From: Linnemannia schmuckeri
Taxonomy: Eukaryota; Mortierellomycota; Mortierellomycetes; Mortierellales; Mortierellaceae
Reading direction: 5' to 3'
Length of the DNA stretch: 64,000 nucleotides
Assembly (NCBI GenBank): GCA_029449235.1
Contig: JANATG010000006.1
Span: 2,707,768-2,771,767 of the forward strand
In this document: positions 27,031-38,370 of the stretch, one piece after another
How the letters are laid out: every line of letters begins with the position of its first letter
Numbering within the stretch: position 1 is the first letter of the stretch
The notes under the pieces: generated by a model
Database searches by the model: none
Told to the model about the DNA's origin: nothing
What the model saw: only the letters and a program-made list of their open reading frames with translations
Made by a program: the position numbers and the translations under genes

Positions 27031-28328
27031 ATAATAAAAATGGGTCCTGTATCTTTCTGGCAGGTTTCTTTTCTTTGTGCTTTTTCATGATCCTTTTCTC
27101 CCATTTTTTTGAATACATTATACCATAAACGCTGGACGTTTACATACTCCTTTTATGTAGAAGCTCGTTCTTTTTCTCCATTCACATTTCTAATAAAACT
27201 ACTTTCCACTTTTTTGAGTCGTCTTTTTTGTTTTCTTGTTTGTTGCCTTGTCTGGTTGAATAAGCAGAAAGGACGTTGGCGTATGGTCGAGAACTCTTTA
27301 AATGAAAGTCTGTTAGCATAAACATACACAAGCAAAATGAAAAAAAAAGGAATTGTGTTTTTGTTTGCCTTTGGTTGACATGAGAGCCCTTTCCTTCTTG
27401 TGTGTCTTCCTGTTCCTTTCCGCCCATGACAAACAAAATGAATTGTAAAATTTCACAAAGCGATTGGAGAAGGAGCGTGTGGGATAACGCGTGAACAAGT
27501 TTGAACCTTTGAACGTTGATCTTCTTTTTGTTCACATTTTGTCGCCACCGAGGAGGAAGGCCTTTTAGAACCGAGTTTGAGTGAAAGAATCAAGAAGGGA
27601 TGAAGGAAGCACCGATGCTGACGAACAAGAGAGAAGAAGGAAAAACTCGATATTGCTTTTGTGTTATTGTTGTTGCCCTTCGTTGAAAATGTTTTATTGA
27701 GTTTTTGTTTTGTACAACATTGACTTTGTGTTACGCACGAAGCCAAAGCCAGAAACAGAGAGTGCGAGACACATGCAAGACGCTGTCTGTCTGTCTGGCT
27801 GGCTGGCGGGCTGGTTGCATGTATGTCCAATTACCTCAGTCTAGTCTAGCCTGAACAAGAAGATAAATCCAGCAGGGGGTAATTATAATGATCTGGCCCT
27901 CGATCCCACCCATCATATCCAAGCCCCTACAGTAGTAGTAGTAGCACCTGTTGCTTACAAAGGGATTTCCTTTTAATTTTGAGTTTCAAGCGCCTTTTCT
28001 CTTGGCACGGGCGACATGTGTCAGATACCTCCGCTCTTCATGTATGTTGTTAGGTGCACGTGACTTGTGGTTTTACTTTTTTTTTTCCTTTTCTGTTTTT
28101 TCAGTCCCCAGTCGTTCGTCTGTCTGCCACGCTGTTCTAACAAGGACGAGTGACCATGTGATGACGCACAAGTCACTTCTTGCTCCTCCTCTTAACTCGG
28201 CATCCCTTTAGCCTCCATACCATTCTCCTTTTTTACTCTTCTTTTTTCTTCTTCCTCATCAACCTCAACTAACCCCTCCACCAGCCAATAACCAACGTAC
28301 GATACCATCGTGAAATAGCAAGGAGACA
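27031..28328. other. Gene-free interval before FIT2
   Basis: About 1.3 kb without a supportable gene. It contains the 3' UTR of the second GPI gene (AATAAAA at 27031-27037), a CTGT/CTGG microsatellite at about 27783-27815 and a TAG trinucleotide run near 27931-27943. Confidence 0.5.
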
Positions 28329-29423
28329 ATGGACGAGCCATCAATACACCCGAGGAGGACATTTGCTTCAGACTCACCATTCGCACCATCATCACCATCC
28401 ACCAGAGACCGTGCTCCAGAGTCACCCAATCTCTCCCCAACACTCACACACTCAACCCTCCAGGATCTCGCCAACACTCCCGCCAATATCCGGCCTCCAA
28501 CAACCCCACTCTCAGTCTTCCTCCTCCCTCACCAGTACCTCGTCTTTATCTTCCCGGTGACGTTACTCTTTGGATCGCTCTTTGGATACATTGGCGGTGA
28601 TCGGCCCTCTTACTTTTCCAACAAGCGTAATATCTTCAACATGCTCTTTGTCAAGAATGGTTGGGGTTGGACTTCGATTGCCTTTCTTGTCTATATCGCC
28701 GTCGTCTTTGGCAAGGCTCTGATCCACCAGCAGGACGACTCTTATAACAGCAGCACCTCTCGCGTCGCACGGCCTCAGGAGGAGGATGAATCAAGCAACA
28801 GCAACGAATCAAGGACAAGGACAAGATTGTCGACTCACCTCGATCAGGATCAAGGACCTTCTATGGTCGGAACCAACCTGCCCCCCGCTGGATCAACCGC
28901 CAGTGCCAAAGTCCCCTCCAACGTCGTCGTCAAGGCCTTTGTCCGCTGGGGTCTCGCAACCCTCTACTGGTGGCTCATCTCTCAATGGTTCTTTGGCCCA
29001 GGACTCTTTGACCGCGTCTTTGTCATGACAGGAGGAAGTTGCTCGATTGATGGCCAGTGGTCCCAATACCACTGCCGTCGCCAAGGTGGAAACTGGGCTG
29101 GTGGAGTCGATATCTCGGGCCACATGTTCCTTCTTACCCACGCCTGGCTCTTCCTCATGGAGGAACTTTCAATTTTCCTCAACGTCCCCGAGGCATGGAC
29201 CGCGCTTCAGAACCGTAGGGCTGCCAAGTATGCTGTCTGGGGAATCTTGGCCCTCGCGGGTCTTTGGTGGTGGATGTTGTTGATGACCAGTGTATATTAC
29301 CACCACTTGGCTGAGAAGTTGACGGGATTGTTCTTTGGTGTCCTCTTCTGGCTCGGGTCTTATGTCACCCTTTACAAGGTCACTCCCTTCCCCTCCATGC
29401 CCGACCAGGCTGTCGTCCTGTAG
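28329..29423 (+). CDS. SCS3: FIT2/Scs3 family ER acyl-CoA diphosphatase (lipid-droplet formation)
   Basis: FIT proteins are multi-pass ER membrane enzymes that cleave acyl-CoA and support budding of lipid droplets; yeast homologues are Scs3 and Yft2. The gene is a single exon of 364 aa. The N-terminus (1-60) is a Ser/Pro-rich cytosolic tail. Membrane segments include YLVFIFPVTLLFGSLFGYIG, WTSIAFLVYIAVVFGKALI and WGLATLYWWLISQWFFGPGL. The two family active-site regions are present: VDISGHMFLLTHAWLFLMEE, with the first catalytic His, and TSVYYHHLAEKLTGLFFG, with the second. An insert of about 60 residues (SNSNESRTRTRL) separates the second and third helices and looks disordered. Homology covers the full family length, so it should be functional. 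Oleaginous moulds of this kind store much lipid, which fits. Confidence 0.93.
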   Translation: MDEPSIHPRRTFASDSPFAPSSPSTRDRAPESPNLSPTLTHSTLQDLANTPANIRPPTTPLSVFLLPHQYLVFIFPVTLLFGSLFGYIGGDRPSYFSNKRNIFNMLFVKNGWGWTSIAFLVYIAVVFGKALIHQQDDSYNSSTSRVARPQEEDESSNSNESRTRTRLSTHLDQDQGPSMVGTNLPPAGSTASAKVPSNVVVKAFVRWGLATLYWWLISQWFFGPGLFDRVFVMTGGSCSIDGQWSQYHCRRQGGNWAGGVDISGHMFLLTHAWLFLMEELSIFLNVPEAWTALQNRRAAKYAVWGILALAGLWWWMLLMTSVYYHHLAEKLTGLFFGVLFWLGSYVTLYKVTPFPSMPDQAVVL

Positions 29424-30377
29424 AACTTGCTTTATTCGCTTTTCCTTTTGCGTTATTGTTTTATACTACTTAGATGCTCAAATAAATACTTATTCGCTAC
29501 AACGATTACCGTTTCCTTGTGTGTCTGCAAGGCAAAAAAAAAAAAAATATTGGTGCTGTACAGTTGGCCTCGACTTGCTGATGATGAAGAGTGCATTACC
29601 CAATCATGCGATCAGTTGATTTTTTTACCATGCATTCCTTTGGGACAAGGACAATAAATCGAAAATGACCGTGCCCCTGAGTGTCAAATTTTCGATCAAG
29701 TAAATAGACAAATACACATGCATGTTAAATGTGCAGCAGCATTCTGCATGCAGCCAGATATCATCTAGCAAAGAGGAAGCAGCTGAAAAAAATACGTAAA
29801 GTGACACTCAACCTTCCAGTAGCGTAATTGTGCAACGTGTCCGAATGCCAAGGCGGTAGGCCGGCTGCCAATCAGGAACTGGAGACTCCCTTGTGCCCGC
29901 TCAGTTCAGATCCGTGCCGTATCTCATGCCCTAAGTACACAAGTACTCAGGGCGCGTAACATAACATCGTCAAAATCTCTACTGCCTATCGCAGATATGA
30001 TCTTCCATGCTGAAAACAACAAAATAAAAATGAAACAGCGGCTCCTTGCATCGTTCGCCTCACACCATTGGATGCGCCTAAACAACGGAATTGATTGAGT
30101 GTATTGTCCACATATATCAGAAATAGATTGCTTTTGTTATGAAACGACCCTGCCCATGCTCCTGCCTCATGCTCGCGCCCCATCTTCGCGACGTCGTCTT
30201 TATATTCAGCAGGAAGTATATGTTGCTTTGTTTCTCTTTTTTTCATTCCAAATACATTTGACGATAGCTCTATTGTCATTAATAACCACCTATCCATTAC
30301 TTGGACATATAAAGGTGAGACCATCAGTTCGTTTTCATTTCTCCATTCGTTTTTCTATACCCCGCTTCTGCAACATA
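29424..30377. other. Intergenic region between FIT2 and the S41 peptidase
   Basis: No gene is seen. AATAAAT at about 29481 is a likely FIT2 polyadenylation signal, and a 13-nt A run lies at 29535-29547. A TATA box is found close to the next gene (listed separately). Confidence 0.5.
30308..30313 (+). promoter_or_regulatory. TATA box of the S41 peptidase gene
   Basis: TATAAA about 65 bp upstream of the ATG at 30378. Position and sequence fit a core promoter with a short leader. Confidence 0.5.
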
Positions 30378-32880
30378 ATGATACTTTCAATGTCGTTCTC
30401 AGTCATCATTGCCGCATTCACAGCCCTGATATCTATCTACTCCACAGCAGCAGCCCCAACACGCTCGGAACTGGACGCATGTGGATCCCTCAGCAGCAAG
30501 AGCAAAAGCACGGACACCCTCACCTACCAAGACGTGGCCTTTTGCTACACCTCGATCCCCTACAACGCCACCATCGCCAACACAACTCTCGACACCATCA
30601 CAACACTCTTTAAAGACTATTACGTCTTTCGCGACGCGGCCTTGACATCCGACCTGAAAGCGCCGTTCACGAGTCCGTCGGTAGATATCCTGAAAGAGCT
30701 CGATGCTTTGAGGAGGAAGGAGTTTAGGAGTGATTTTGAGTTTCATTCGACGGTGAGTCGGGTTGTGGATTCTCTTCATGATGCCCATGCTAGCTATTAT
30801 GGTAAGGACGCGGGTTGTGTACTTGTAAACTTCTGTTGTCTGGCTTCCGTCTACCTTGCAGTTTTTTTTTTATAGGATAAATGGCTAAATCAAATATTGG
30901 GAATTTTTTTTTGTCTGAATCTTGGTAATTGTCCTTAGAGGGCTGCTATGACAAGTATGTCTTCTTTCAAATCATTGTCCTTTACGCCCCAGTCCTCAAT
31001 GGCAAGCAGGTAAACCAACAGCAGCAACCACTTATTTATCTCTACCGCTTTGAAACAAGAGGTCTTTCCTTTTTCAACAATCACTCATGGACCGCTTTTC
31101 CATTTTTTTTTTTTTTTTTTTTTTGCTCGTACATTCTTTTTCCTTCATCCAGTCAGTACGCGTGTTCTACGATCACTCCAAGAAAGGGTATGAAGATTGT
31201 ATAGTCGAGACGATCGACGACCACCCGGCCCTCGAATACCTTCTCACATGGTCGGACCGCCTCGCCTCTTCCAAGGACGCTGGTGTTCGTCTCAACCGAG
31301 CCCTTGCTTCACAAATCTATGACCAAAACGATCGGGCATATGTCATGTCTGCTGGTGATTTTGCGGAACGTTACTCTCTCCCCGAGACGCCCTCCATTGC
31401 CTACAAGCTCCGCTGTCGTAATAAAAGCAAGTCAAAGACCTGGACGGCGGCGGAGGTGGAAGGAGGCGAGGAAGAAGATAAAGAGAAGTTTGAGCATGTC
31501 ATTGTTCCTTGGAGGGCCATCCCTTTGTTAGATGTGAAAGATGTCGTCTTTGACAGTGCGGCTGGATACATAGCTAACGTCTGCACCAAGCCCGACTATT
31601 ACATGTCCACCTCCACCTCCACCACTGGGAACGACGACGCGCTCAAGAAACGCGCCCTGAATCAGCGCCCTCCACCAAAGACACTTCAGCCCTCAAAAAG
31701 CATCCTCCTCAGCGAACACGACGAGCTACAACAAATAGGAGAAAAAAACTCTTCCCCTCCAGCAGCAGACTCGCGCATCCCTCTAAAATACCCTGATGCG
31801 CGTCTAGTCGCAGCAGGAGAAGCCTCAACAGTCTACTACCAACTCAAAGACAAACCCCATGTAGGTGTCGTCGTTGTCATGTCTCACGAGGCTAGTAACA
31901 AAGAACTCGAAACGGCTCGGCAGGCGTTCAAAACCTTTCATGACAACGGTGTCACCCATCTGATCATCGATTTCCAGAGCAATGGTGGAGGTCGAGTCGA
32001 TTTCGCATTGACTTTTGTCCAACTCCTCTTCCCCTCCTCGTCTATCGACGACAGCAACAACGACGGCACAAAACCGCAGACGCCCTATTTTCCTTCTGAC
32101 CTCCGTGTCACAAAGCCCATTCGAGAACTCTCGTCTGCCATCGCCCTAGCCGACTTCGCCACATCCGCAGGCCTCTACGGACCCCACATCTACCTCGACC
32201 TCTCCACAAACAAACCCTACACTACCAATTCCCTCTTCGTCTCTCCCCGTACAATCACCAGAAACAACCGCAACGCGACTTACTCTCACCTCACGACCCT
32301 TATCCCCCCACGCCTTCCTACTGATGCCCAACTTCTCACCTACAAGTGGACAGGCAACCCCAAAAACATGATCCTCCTCTCAAACGGATACTGCGGGTCG
32401 GCTTGTGCAATGTCCAGCTCCCTACTTAATTCCGTTTACAGTGTCCCTGCACTGACTATCGGTGGGTTACATAAAAAGGACATTTCGTTTTTTACCTTCC
32501 CCGGAGGAGCCGTCTCATCATTGGATCAATTCAGCGGTGTGTTTCTGAGAAATGGTATGTCTCCACCCTTCGAGGACCTGCCTTACGTAGGAGGCGTGTC
32601 ATTCCCCCTCCTTGAGATTTACCGTCCCACCATTCCCCAGCCCCCGCCAGAAAATGAAGAACAAGCACCAGGCGCAGAAAACTGTAATTGCTACGGCAGC
32701 GACGACGACGACGACGATGATAGCAACATTGACGACAATGCCACGTCCGTTCCCAGTATACCACTAGAATACGATCCCGAAGCCCATCGCACGGATCTTC
32801 ATCTTGACTGGGATAATATTAATTCCAGAAAACGGGATGTTCTCTGGTCTCAAGTCGCCTCCGCCGCCTCCTGGCCTTGA
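30378..32880 (+). CDS. Secreted peptidase S41 (tail-specific protease-like) family protein
   Basis: Three exons, about 735 aa. The ATG at 30378 begins a signal peptide (MILSMSFSVIIAAFTALISI). Exon 1 (to about 30800) includes a four-helix-like region ending HSTVSRVVDSLHDAHASYYG, the S41 pre-domain that normally precedes the catalytic core. A short exon at about 30940-31010 (GCYDKYVFFQIIVLYAPVL) and the large exon from about 31154 follow; the second intron holds a 22-nt T run. The catalytic region shows HLIIDFQSNGGGRVDFAL and the nucleophile motif NGYCGSACAMSSSL, where Ser after Gly is the expected S41 nucleophile. No PDZ domain is recognisable. The C-terminus has an acidic run (GSDDDDDDDSNIDDN). 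This PDZ-less secreted form is common in fungi and rarely characterised; substrate unknown. Exact limits of the middle exon are uncertain. Confidence 0.85.
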
Positions 32881-33179
32881 TTTCCTTGCATAATTCAATC
32901 GATGGTACTCTGTTTTTTTTTTTTTGTTTTTTTTGTCCTTCGACTTTTGATAGAATACCGTGTAATATTATTTATACGGAATAAAGCATCAATACAGAAA
33001 GAAGCAACAGCATGCACTCACACATGAAGACACATGACATATGTTACATAGTTTGACAAGTAGAGGGGACGGATTAGGTGTTATTATTAAGGAAGGTGTA
33101 GTAATAGCGGTGTAAGGAAACAGGAAGGAGAAGAACAAGACAATTAAGAGTAAATGAAAAAGACAAAAAAATAAGATTT
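32881..33179. other. Convergent 3' UTR interval
   Basis: 299 bp between the stop codons of two convergent genes. AATAAAG at about 32981 serves the plus-strand gene. Confidence 0.5.
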
Positions 33180-36100
33180 TTATGCCATCATCAAGCCGTC
33201 CGAGTTGGCGCTCGTATCGGCAAGGAGGCCGCCACCGCTCCTCATATCGCTGTTCTCCAAGGGCATGATCCGTCCATCGTGTGTATGGAAGATCTGGTCA
33301 AAGCTCGACATCAGCAGCGCAAACACGCCGGCGGGGATGCCCAGAGTGGGGGAGAACACAATGCCCACATTGCGAGCCGTCATCTTGTTTACGTCCGCAT
33401 TGTCGACAATCTCAATCAAGTGAGCCGTCAATGCTCGCAGAAGGGTGTAGTTCACCTCTGGCAGAATTGCCACCAAACGCGTTAACTCGTCCACACGGTC
33501 CTGTCTATTCGGGAGTTCTATTATGTTGGATACCATAAAAAAGTAAAGGGAGTTAAAAATCTGGACACCAATTAAACGAAGCACAACCACTGCCAGCAAG
33601 ATCAATAGAAGACCTACCGATGACTTGCAAAAAGTCTTTGTGGAGCTCGCGAGTGAGGACAGAGTTAGGCAACTCTCTCAGGAATAGCTTGAGCAAGCCG
33701 GCAACGGCATGGATGTCATAATACTCCTCACTGGCCAGCAGCGGCACGTCACCATCATGGTTAAACTTCTCCTTCAAGTTCTTGATCACCGCTGACGATC
33801 CGTTCAACCGGTAGATTCCCTCCTCCAGCTTGGCCTTGTGAGCATTCAAATACTCGATGCAGCGATACACAACCGCTGGCAGCTCATAACCGGGCTGAAC
33901 ACGACCCTGGTCCATTGCTTGTTCCAATGTTACACCAAACACCTGTCGGATTGGTGCCAAACCAGGGAAAGATCCTTGATCTCCAGGTCGACCTCCTGCT
34001 TGGTTCGAAGCTTGCGCAGCGCTGCTGTTGGCGTTGCTGCTGCTACCCTTGCCCAGAAAGTTTCTCAGACGAGAAGAGTCCTGAGGCGGTCCCGAGGTCG
34101 AAGCATCCTTGTTGCCCTGGGGTCCTCCAGGGCCAGACTGACCAACGGGCTCCTCCTTGGCCGCCTTCTTGGGCCAATGGAACGTCATCCTTGACCGCTG
34201 CTTCTTTTCCGCTATCTCCTGAGGCGAAAGATATGGCGTTTGGGACTGACCCTCCGCGCTAGCCTTGAACTGACCCTGTGTCACCAAAGGGGAAAAAAGA
34301 TAGCCAAGTTAGCTTTTGGCATTTTCTTACCCAATGAAAATTTTCTTTGTTTACATAAGTCAATATGTCATTGTGTACCTCTTCTTGGGTCTGGTTCAAG
34401 GAGTGCGTGGATTGGTTCCTGGGTAATGCTGGGGCTTGCATATCCTGCTGCTGTTGTTGTTGCTGCTGGTTCTGGTACTGTTGCTGGTACTGCTGCTGGT
34501 TCTGGTACTGCTGCTGCTGTTGTTGCGGTGGCGAGTTCCATGGAGGCTGAGGCCCATTTTCGGGGTATTGGTTGTAGTTCTGTCGGTTGTTAGCGTACTG
34601 ACCCTCAGCCGACTGCCTCTCTACCGAAAGGCGATCATCGACGCACATTCCGGGAGCGGTGGGCGACAGTGGCATGCCACCTCTCATATGGCTCTGCTGG
34701 TTTTGACCAGATGGAGGGATCGATCGCTGCTGGCGTTCATATGCTTCCTGGTTCAACAACAACTTTTCGTTGCCCTTCACCGAGGCAAGATCCTTGATGG
34801 GTGTGGCTGCCACTTTTTGAATCTCGGGCATACGGCGTCCTGACCGCTCCTTTTCAGAGGCGGGAGCAGCCTCCGAGCCATCGTTAGACTCCTTGCCAAC
34901 ATACAGAAGCAATGCATCCACCCACTCGTCACGCTCCTCGTCAGTCTCGGCACAGAGGACATGTCGCGTTACGCTGCTGGGGTTGCGCTTGGCATCTGCA
35001 ACTGACTGACCCTTTTTGGGCTCAAGGATGAGGAATGCATGGCGGTATGAGTTAGGGTCAACCGGTCCCTCCTTGCCCTCACCAGATTCCTGCTGTTTGT
35101 CGGGTGACTGTTGGCGTCCAATCTGAGCAAATGTTAGCGTAATCGAGCCCAAATGGTGACCATCCTTCTACTCAGCGATAACAATATGTAACGAGAATGT
35201 GAGTACTGCCGTCAAGAATAAACAATAACTGCTAAAGACAGAAAAGGTATGCAAAGGCAACTTACGGTATCAAAGTACTCCAGGACGGGTCCTCGGAGGA
35301 CAAAGAAACGGGTCTTCCAGCCTCCAAAGTTCTTGCCACGCTTGGTCAGATATCCTTCCTTCCAGCCAGACTCGTTCGTCTCCTTACGGCCACCACGCTC
35401 AACAACATTCGTGCTCAGGAACTCGCACATGTCGCGCGTGTCCTTGATCCGGAGCGATGTCAACTGCTGCAGGTATTGCTCTAATGCGACCTTTCGGGCA
35501 TCCACCTTGGAGGGTGCATGGTTACTGAACAAGCTCTTGTCAGGCAGCTTGGGCAAGTTGTTGATGATGTTTCTGCTTTGGGTCACTCGAAGCTATTGAA
35601 TAAAAAAAAGATATAGGATTCAAATGTCGGTTTTAGTTACGCGCAACGGCCAATAACGTCCAACAGGCGAAATGCAAAAATAGAAAAATTACCTTGGAAT
35701 CAAGGTTGACAAACTCCAGGTACTGCTTCTCGACACGCCACACCTCGTCGCTCTCCTTATGAGGGTAGGTTCCTTCCTTGGTCTGGACTTCGTGTCCTAC
35801 AGAGATCAAAAATGTCAGGAGTTCCTTGCCCTTATCGTTAGTCCTGATGTTGCTGCCAACCACCATGACAGACACAAACTCGAGGTTATCGCCAAACATG
35901 TGGAAGTTTTGCTGGTGAACAGTAGGTCCGCTGCGCGAGGAGCTCGTTGGCAGAACGTTGGTCAAGGTATTGTTGACAGACGAGTTGCCAGAGGGTGTAG
36001 GCGAGGCAGACCGAGCAGTAACGTTATCTAGCATGGGCTGGGAGTCATATCGCTTAGGTGGAAGAGGCACAGGGTATTCCTTGGAACCATTGTCATCCTC

Positions 36101-38370
36101 ATGCTGGTGCGAGGTCGAGCGGGCAGCAATCTTGGGGTAACCTTCCAGAACAGGAAGAGACGACTGACGGCGTCTTTCGCGGGGAACATTTGAGCCCCCA
36201 ATGGGTTCCTCGTGATGAGCGTATCCTCTGCTCTCGGTAGTCACAAGAGTGTCGAGGCTGACATTGGGTCCCTGCCATTGATCCTGGGGGTGGATGCGGG
36301 GTGCACCTTGAAGCAACAAACAATATAGAGCATAGAAAAAGGGTAAATGGTGAGTACATGAAATGTATGCACGTCGGCAAATTAACATGCAGAATGACGG
36401 GATTTTAGCGCATGGGAGCAATGTGCGGAGATTAGTATTTTTTTAAATATACCTTGGCTTTGGCTCTGGTTTTGGCTCTGGCTCCTTAGCTGATTCTGAA
36501 TCTCAATCTGGGCCTGAATGTTCTCCATTGCTACTGCCTGCCCAAGTGCCATGGCATGGTCTTGGTTGTCTCCTGAGATGCCGTTTGCGCCAGGTGGTCC
36601 CCGACGGTTGGGGTTGGTCAGCTTACTCATGTACACCCTGTACTTTTCGGCATCCTGATCAATAATGGCAGCGATGGGGGAGGTAGGCAGAGAGGTGCCA
36701 TTCATACCACCGGGGGAGGAGGGGTCTACATCTTGGGAAGTCATGACCTGGACATTCAAGTTATTGGAGAGGTTGGGGATTTGGCCAGAGACATTCTTGC
36801 GCATAGGGTGAACGGACCCCTGCTGGAAGGTCTGATGTATATGTCCGGGGGAGCTTGGTGTGGCGGGAATATAGGTCGAGGTGGGTTGGTATTGCTGATC
36901 TGGTGGGTTCAAGGGTGACTCGTAAGGGTTGGCTTGTCTTGCCCGCTGGACCGAGTTGTATCCGCCCTCGGAAGACTCCAATTCATGGTGCGGGGGGTAT
37001 GCAGGCGAAAGCGGAGTAGGCTGCTCCGATCCATCGCCTCTCAATCTTGTAGGGCTCATCAAAGGGCCGCCCGCTGGACCTTTACGTCTGGATCCTGCCT
37101 GTGCCTGATGGTATTCCTCCTCGTTGTCGGAAGCATCATTGTCGTCTCTGCGCTCGCGGCGAGGTGACCGTGGTGGCAAGTGTGGCATCAGGTGAGATGG
37201 AATGGCGATACTTCCCGAGATATTGCGTCCAGATCCTATTTAGAAGTATTTGTAATTGAATAGTTAATCAGCATGGTACAAATCGGAGGAATCCATGAAC
37301 GAGATGGAATGAAAGGGACAATGCGCTGGAGCAGTACCATCAAGGGGGTGAGTAGGCTCAGAGCGGTTAGGCAAAGAACGGAGATCACGCTCATGATGCG
37401 AGGAAGGAGCGAGGGTCTGTTGAGAAGTAGGCTGATGGTATTGCATGCGAGTGGCAGTGGAGACGATTTGGACCTCGGGGTCGTACGAATCTTGCGAGCG
37501 GTCTTCCTCGGGTGGGGTGCGAGTGTTGTCATAGGCATGGTTGTTGGGTTGGTCGTAGCCGTTGGATTGGACAGGGGACTCGTCCTGGTCGAGCTCGGTC
37601 TTTGCGCCCTCAAAGTCGCTTTCGTAGGTTGAGGAGGGAGTGAGGGGGAGGCCGCCGTTATTGCTGTGAGAGTGGGGTTTATGAGAGTGTCCGTGCTGTC
37701 TGGGTGATTGATGATCATGCTGAGGGTGTCGGTGTTGCTGGTGCTGGTGCTGGTATTGATGTTGTTGCTGGTGTTGTTGCTGGTGCTGGCTCTGGTGATG
37801 ATGACGTTGTTCATGAGAGGACGTAGTTGACGAGAAAGAAGTGTCTCCGTTAGAGCCCGAGGCCAGCTCAAGCTCACGTTCGGTATTGCCGTTGGCATCA
37901 TTGTCGTGTGCTTTTCTCTCCATTGAGCGCTTCGAGGGATACTGCTGCTGCTGCTGCTGCTGTTGTTGTTGTTGTTGTTGGTTGTGGTGTTGTTGGTTGT
38001 GGTGATGTTGGTGTGGTTGACCGTTAGGAGGAAGATAGCCATTGGGTTCATGAGCGTTGTGATCGGACGAGGACGAAGGAGGAGAGGTGTTGTTGTGGTT
38101 GTGGTTGTTGTTGTTGATAACAGCAGAAGCGGACTGGCGCAGGGAGTCTCGCTCAGCAGAGACCTTTGAGACGTCTCGTTGGAGGTTCTGGATGATGACA
38201 CGCTGCTTCTCAATGATTTTCCAGAGTTGGTCGTTCTGGGAGCGGAGAGAGTTGCGCTCGGCGAGGATCTGTTGGATGGTAGCTTCGTTGTTCATGTCCA
38301 GTGGTGCCTGTCCTTGCGGTTGCTGTTGATGCTGAAGCATGCCTTGGTCCGGATGAATGTTTTGGGGCAT
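33180..38370 (-). CDS. BEM3: Bem3-like Rho GTPase-activating protein (coiled coil, PX, PH, RhoGAP)
   Basis: Bem3-type proteins switch off Cdc42/Rho GTPases at sites of polarised growth and bind phosphoinositides. The start at 38370 gives MPQNIHPDQGMLQ, then a coiled coil (about residues 30-90, QQILAERNSLRSQNDQLWKI). A long low-complexity region follows with polyN, polyQ (37930-37980) and His/Gln repeats. The PX domain is split between exons (NLEFVSVMVVGSNIRTNDKG, then NNLPKLPDKSLF and FLSTNVVERGG). The PH domain begins GWKEGYLTKRGKNFGGWKTR and ends DEERDEWVDALLLYVG. After a second polyQ block (34440-34530) comes the RhoGAP domain, with the arginine finger in EEGIYRLNGSS and LLKLFLRELPNSVL; the last exon holds the conserved TARNVGIVFSPTL. 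About 1,450-1,500 aa, minus strand, eight or so exons. The order PX-PH-RhoGAP is the Bem3 order. Confidence 0.9.

Noticed and set aside
37236..38213. 325-aa minus-strand open frame rich in Thr/Ser
   Set aside because: It overlaps the Bem3-like exon in another frame and consists of the alternate reading of polyQ/polyH repeats.
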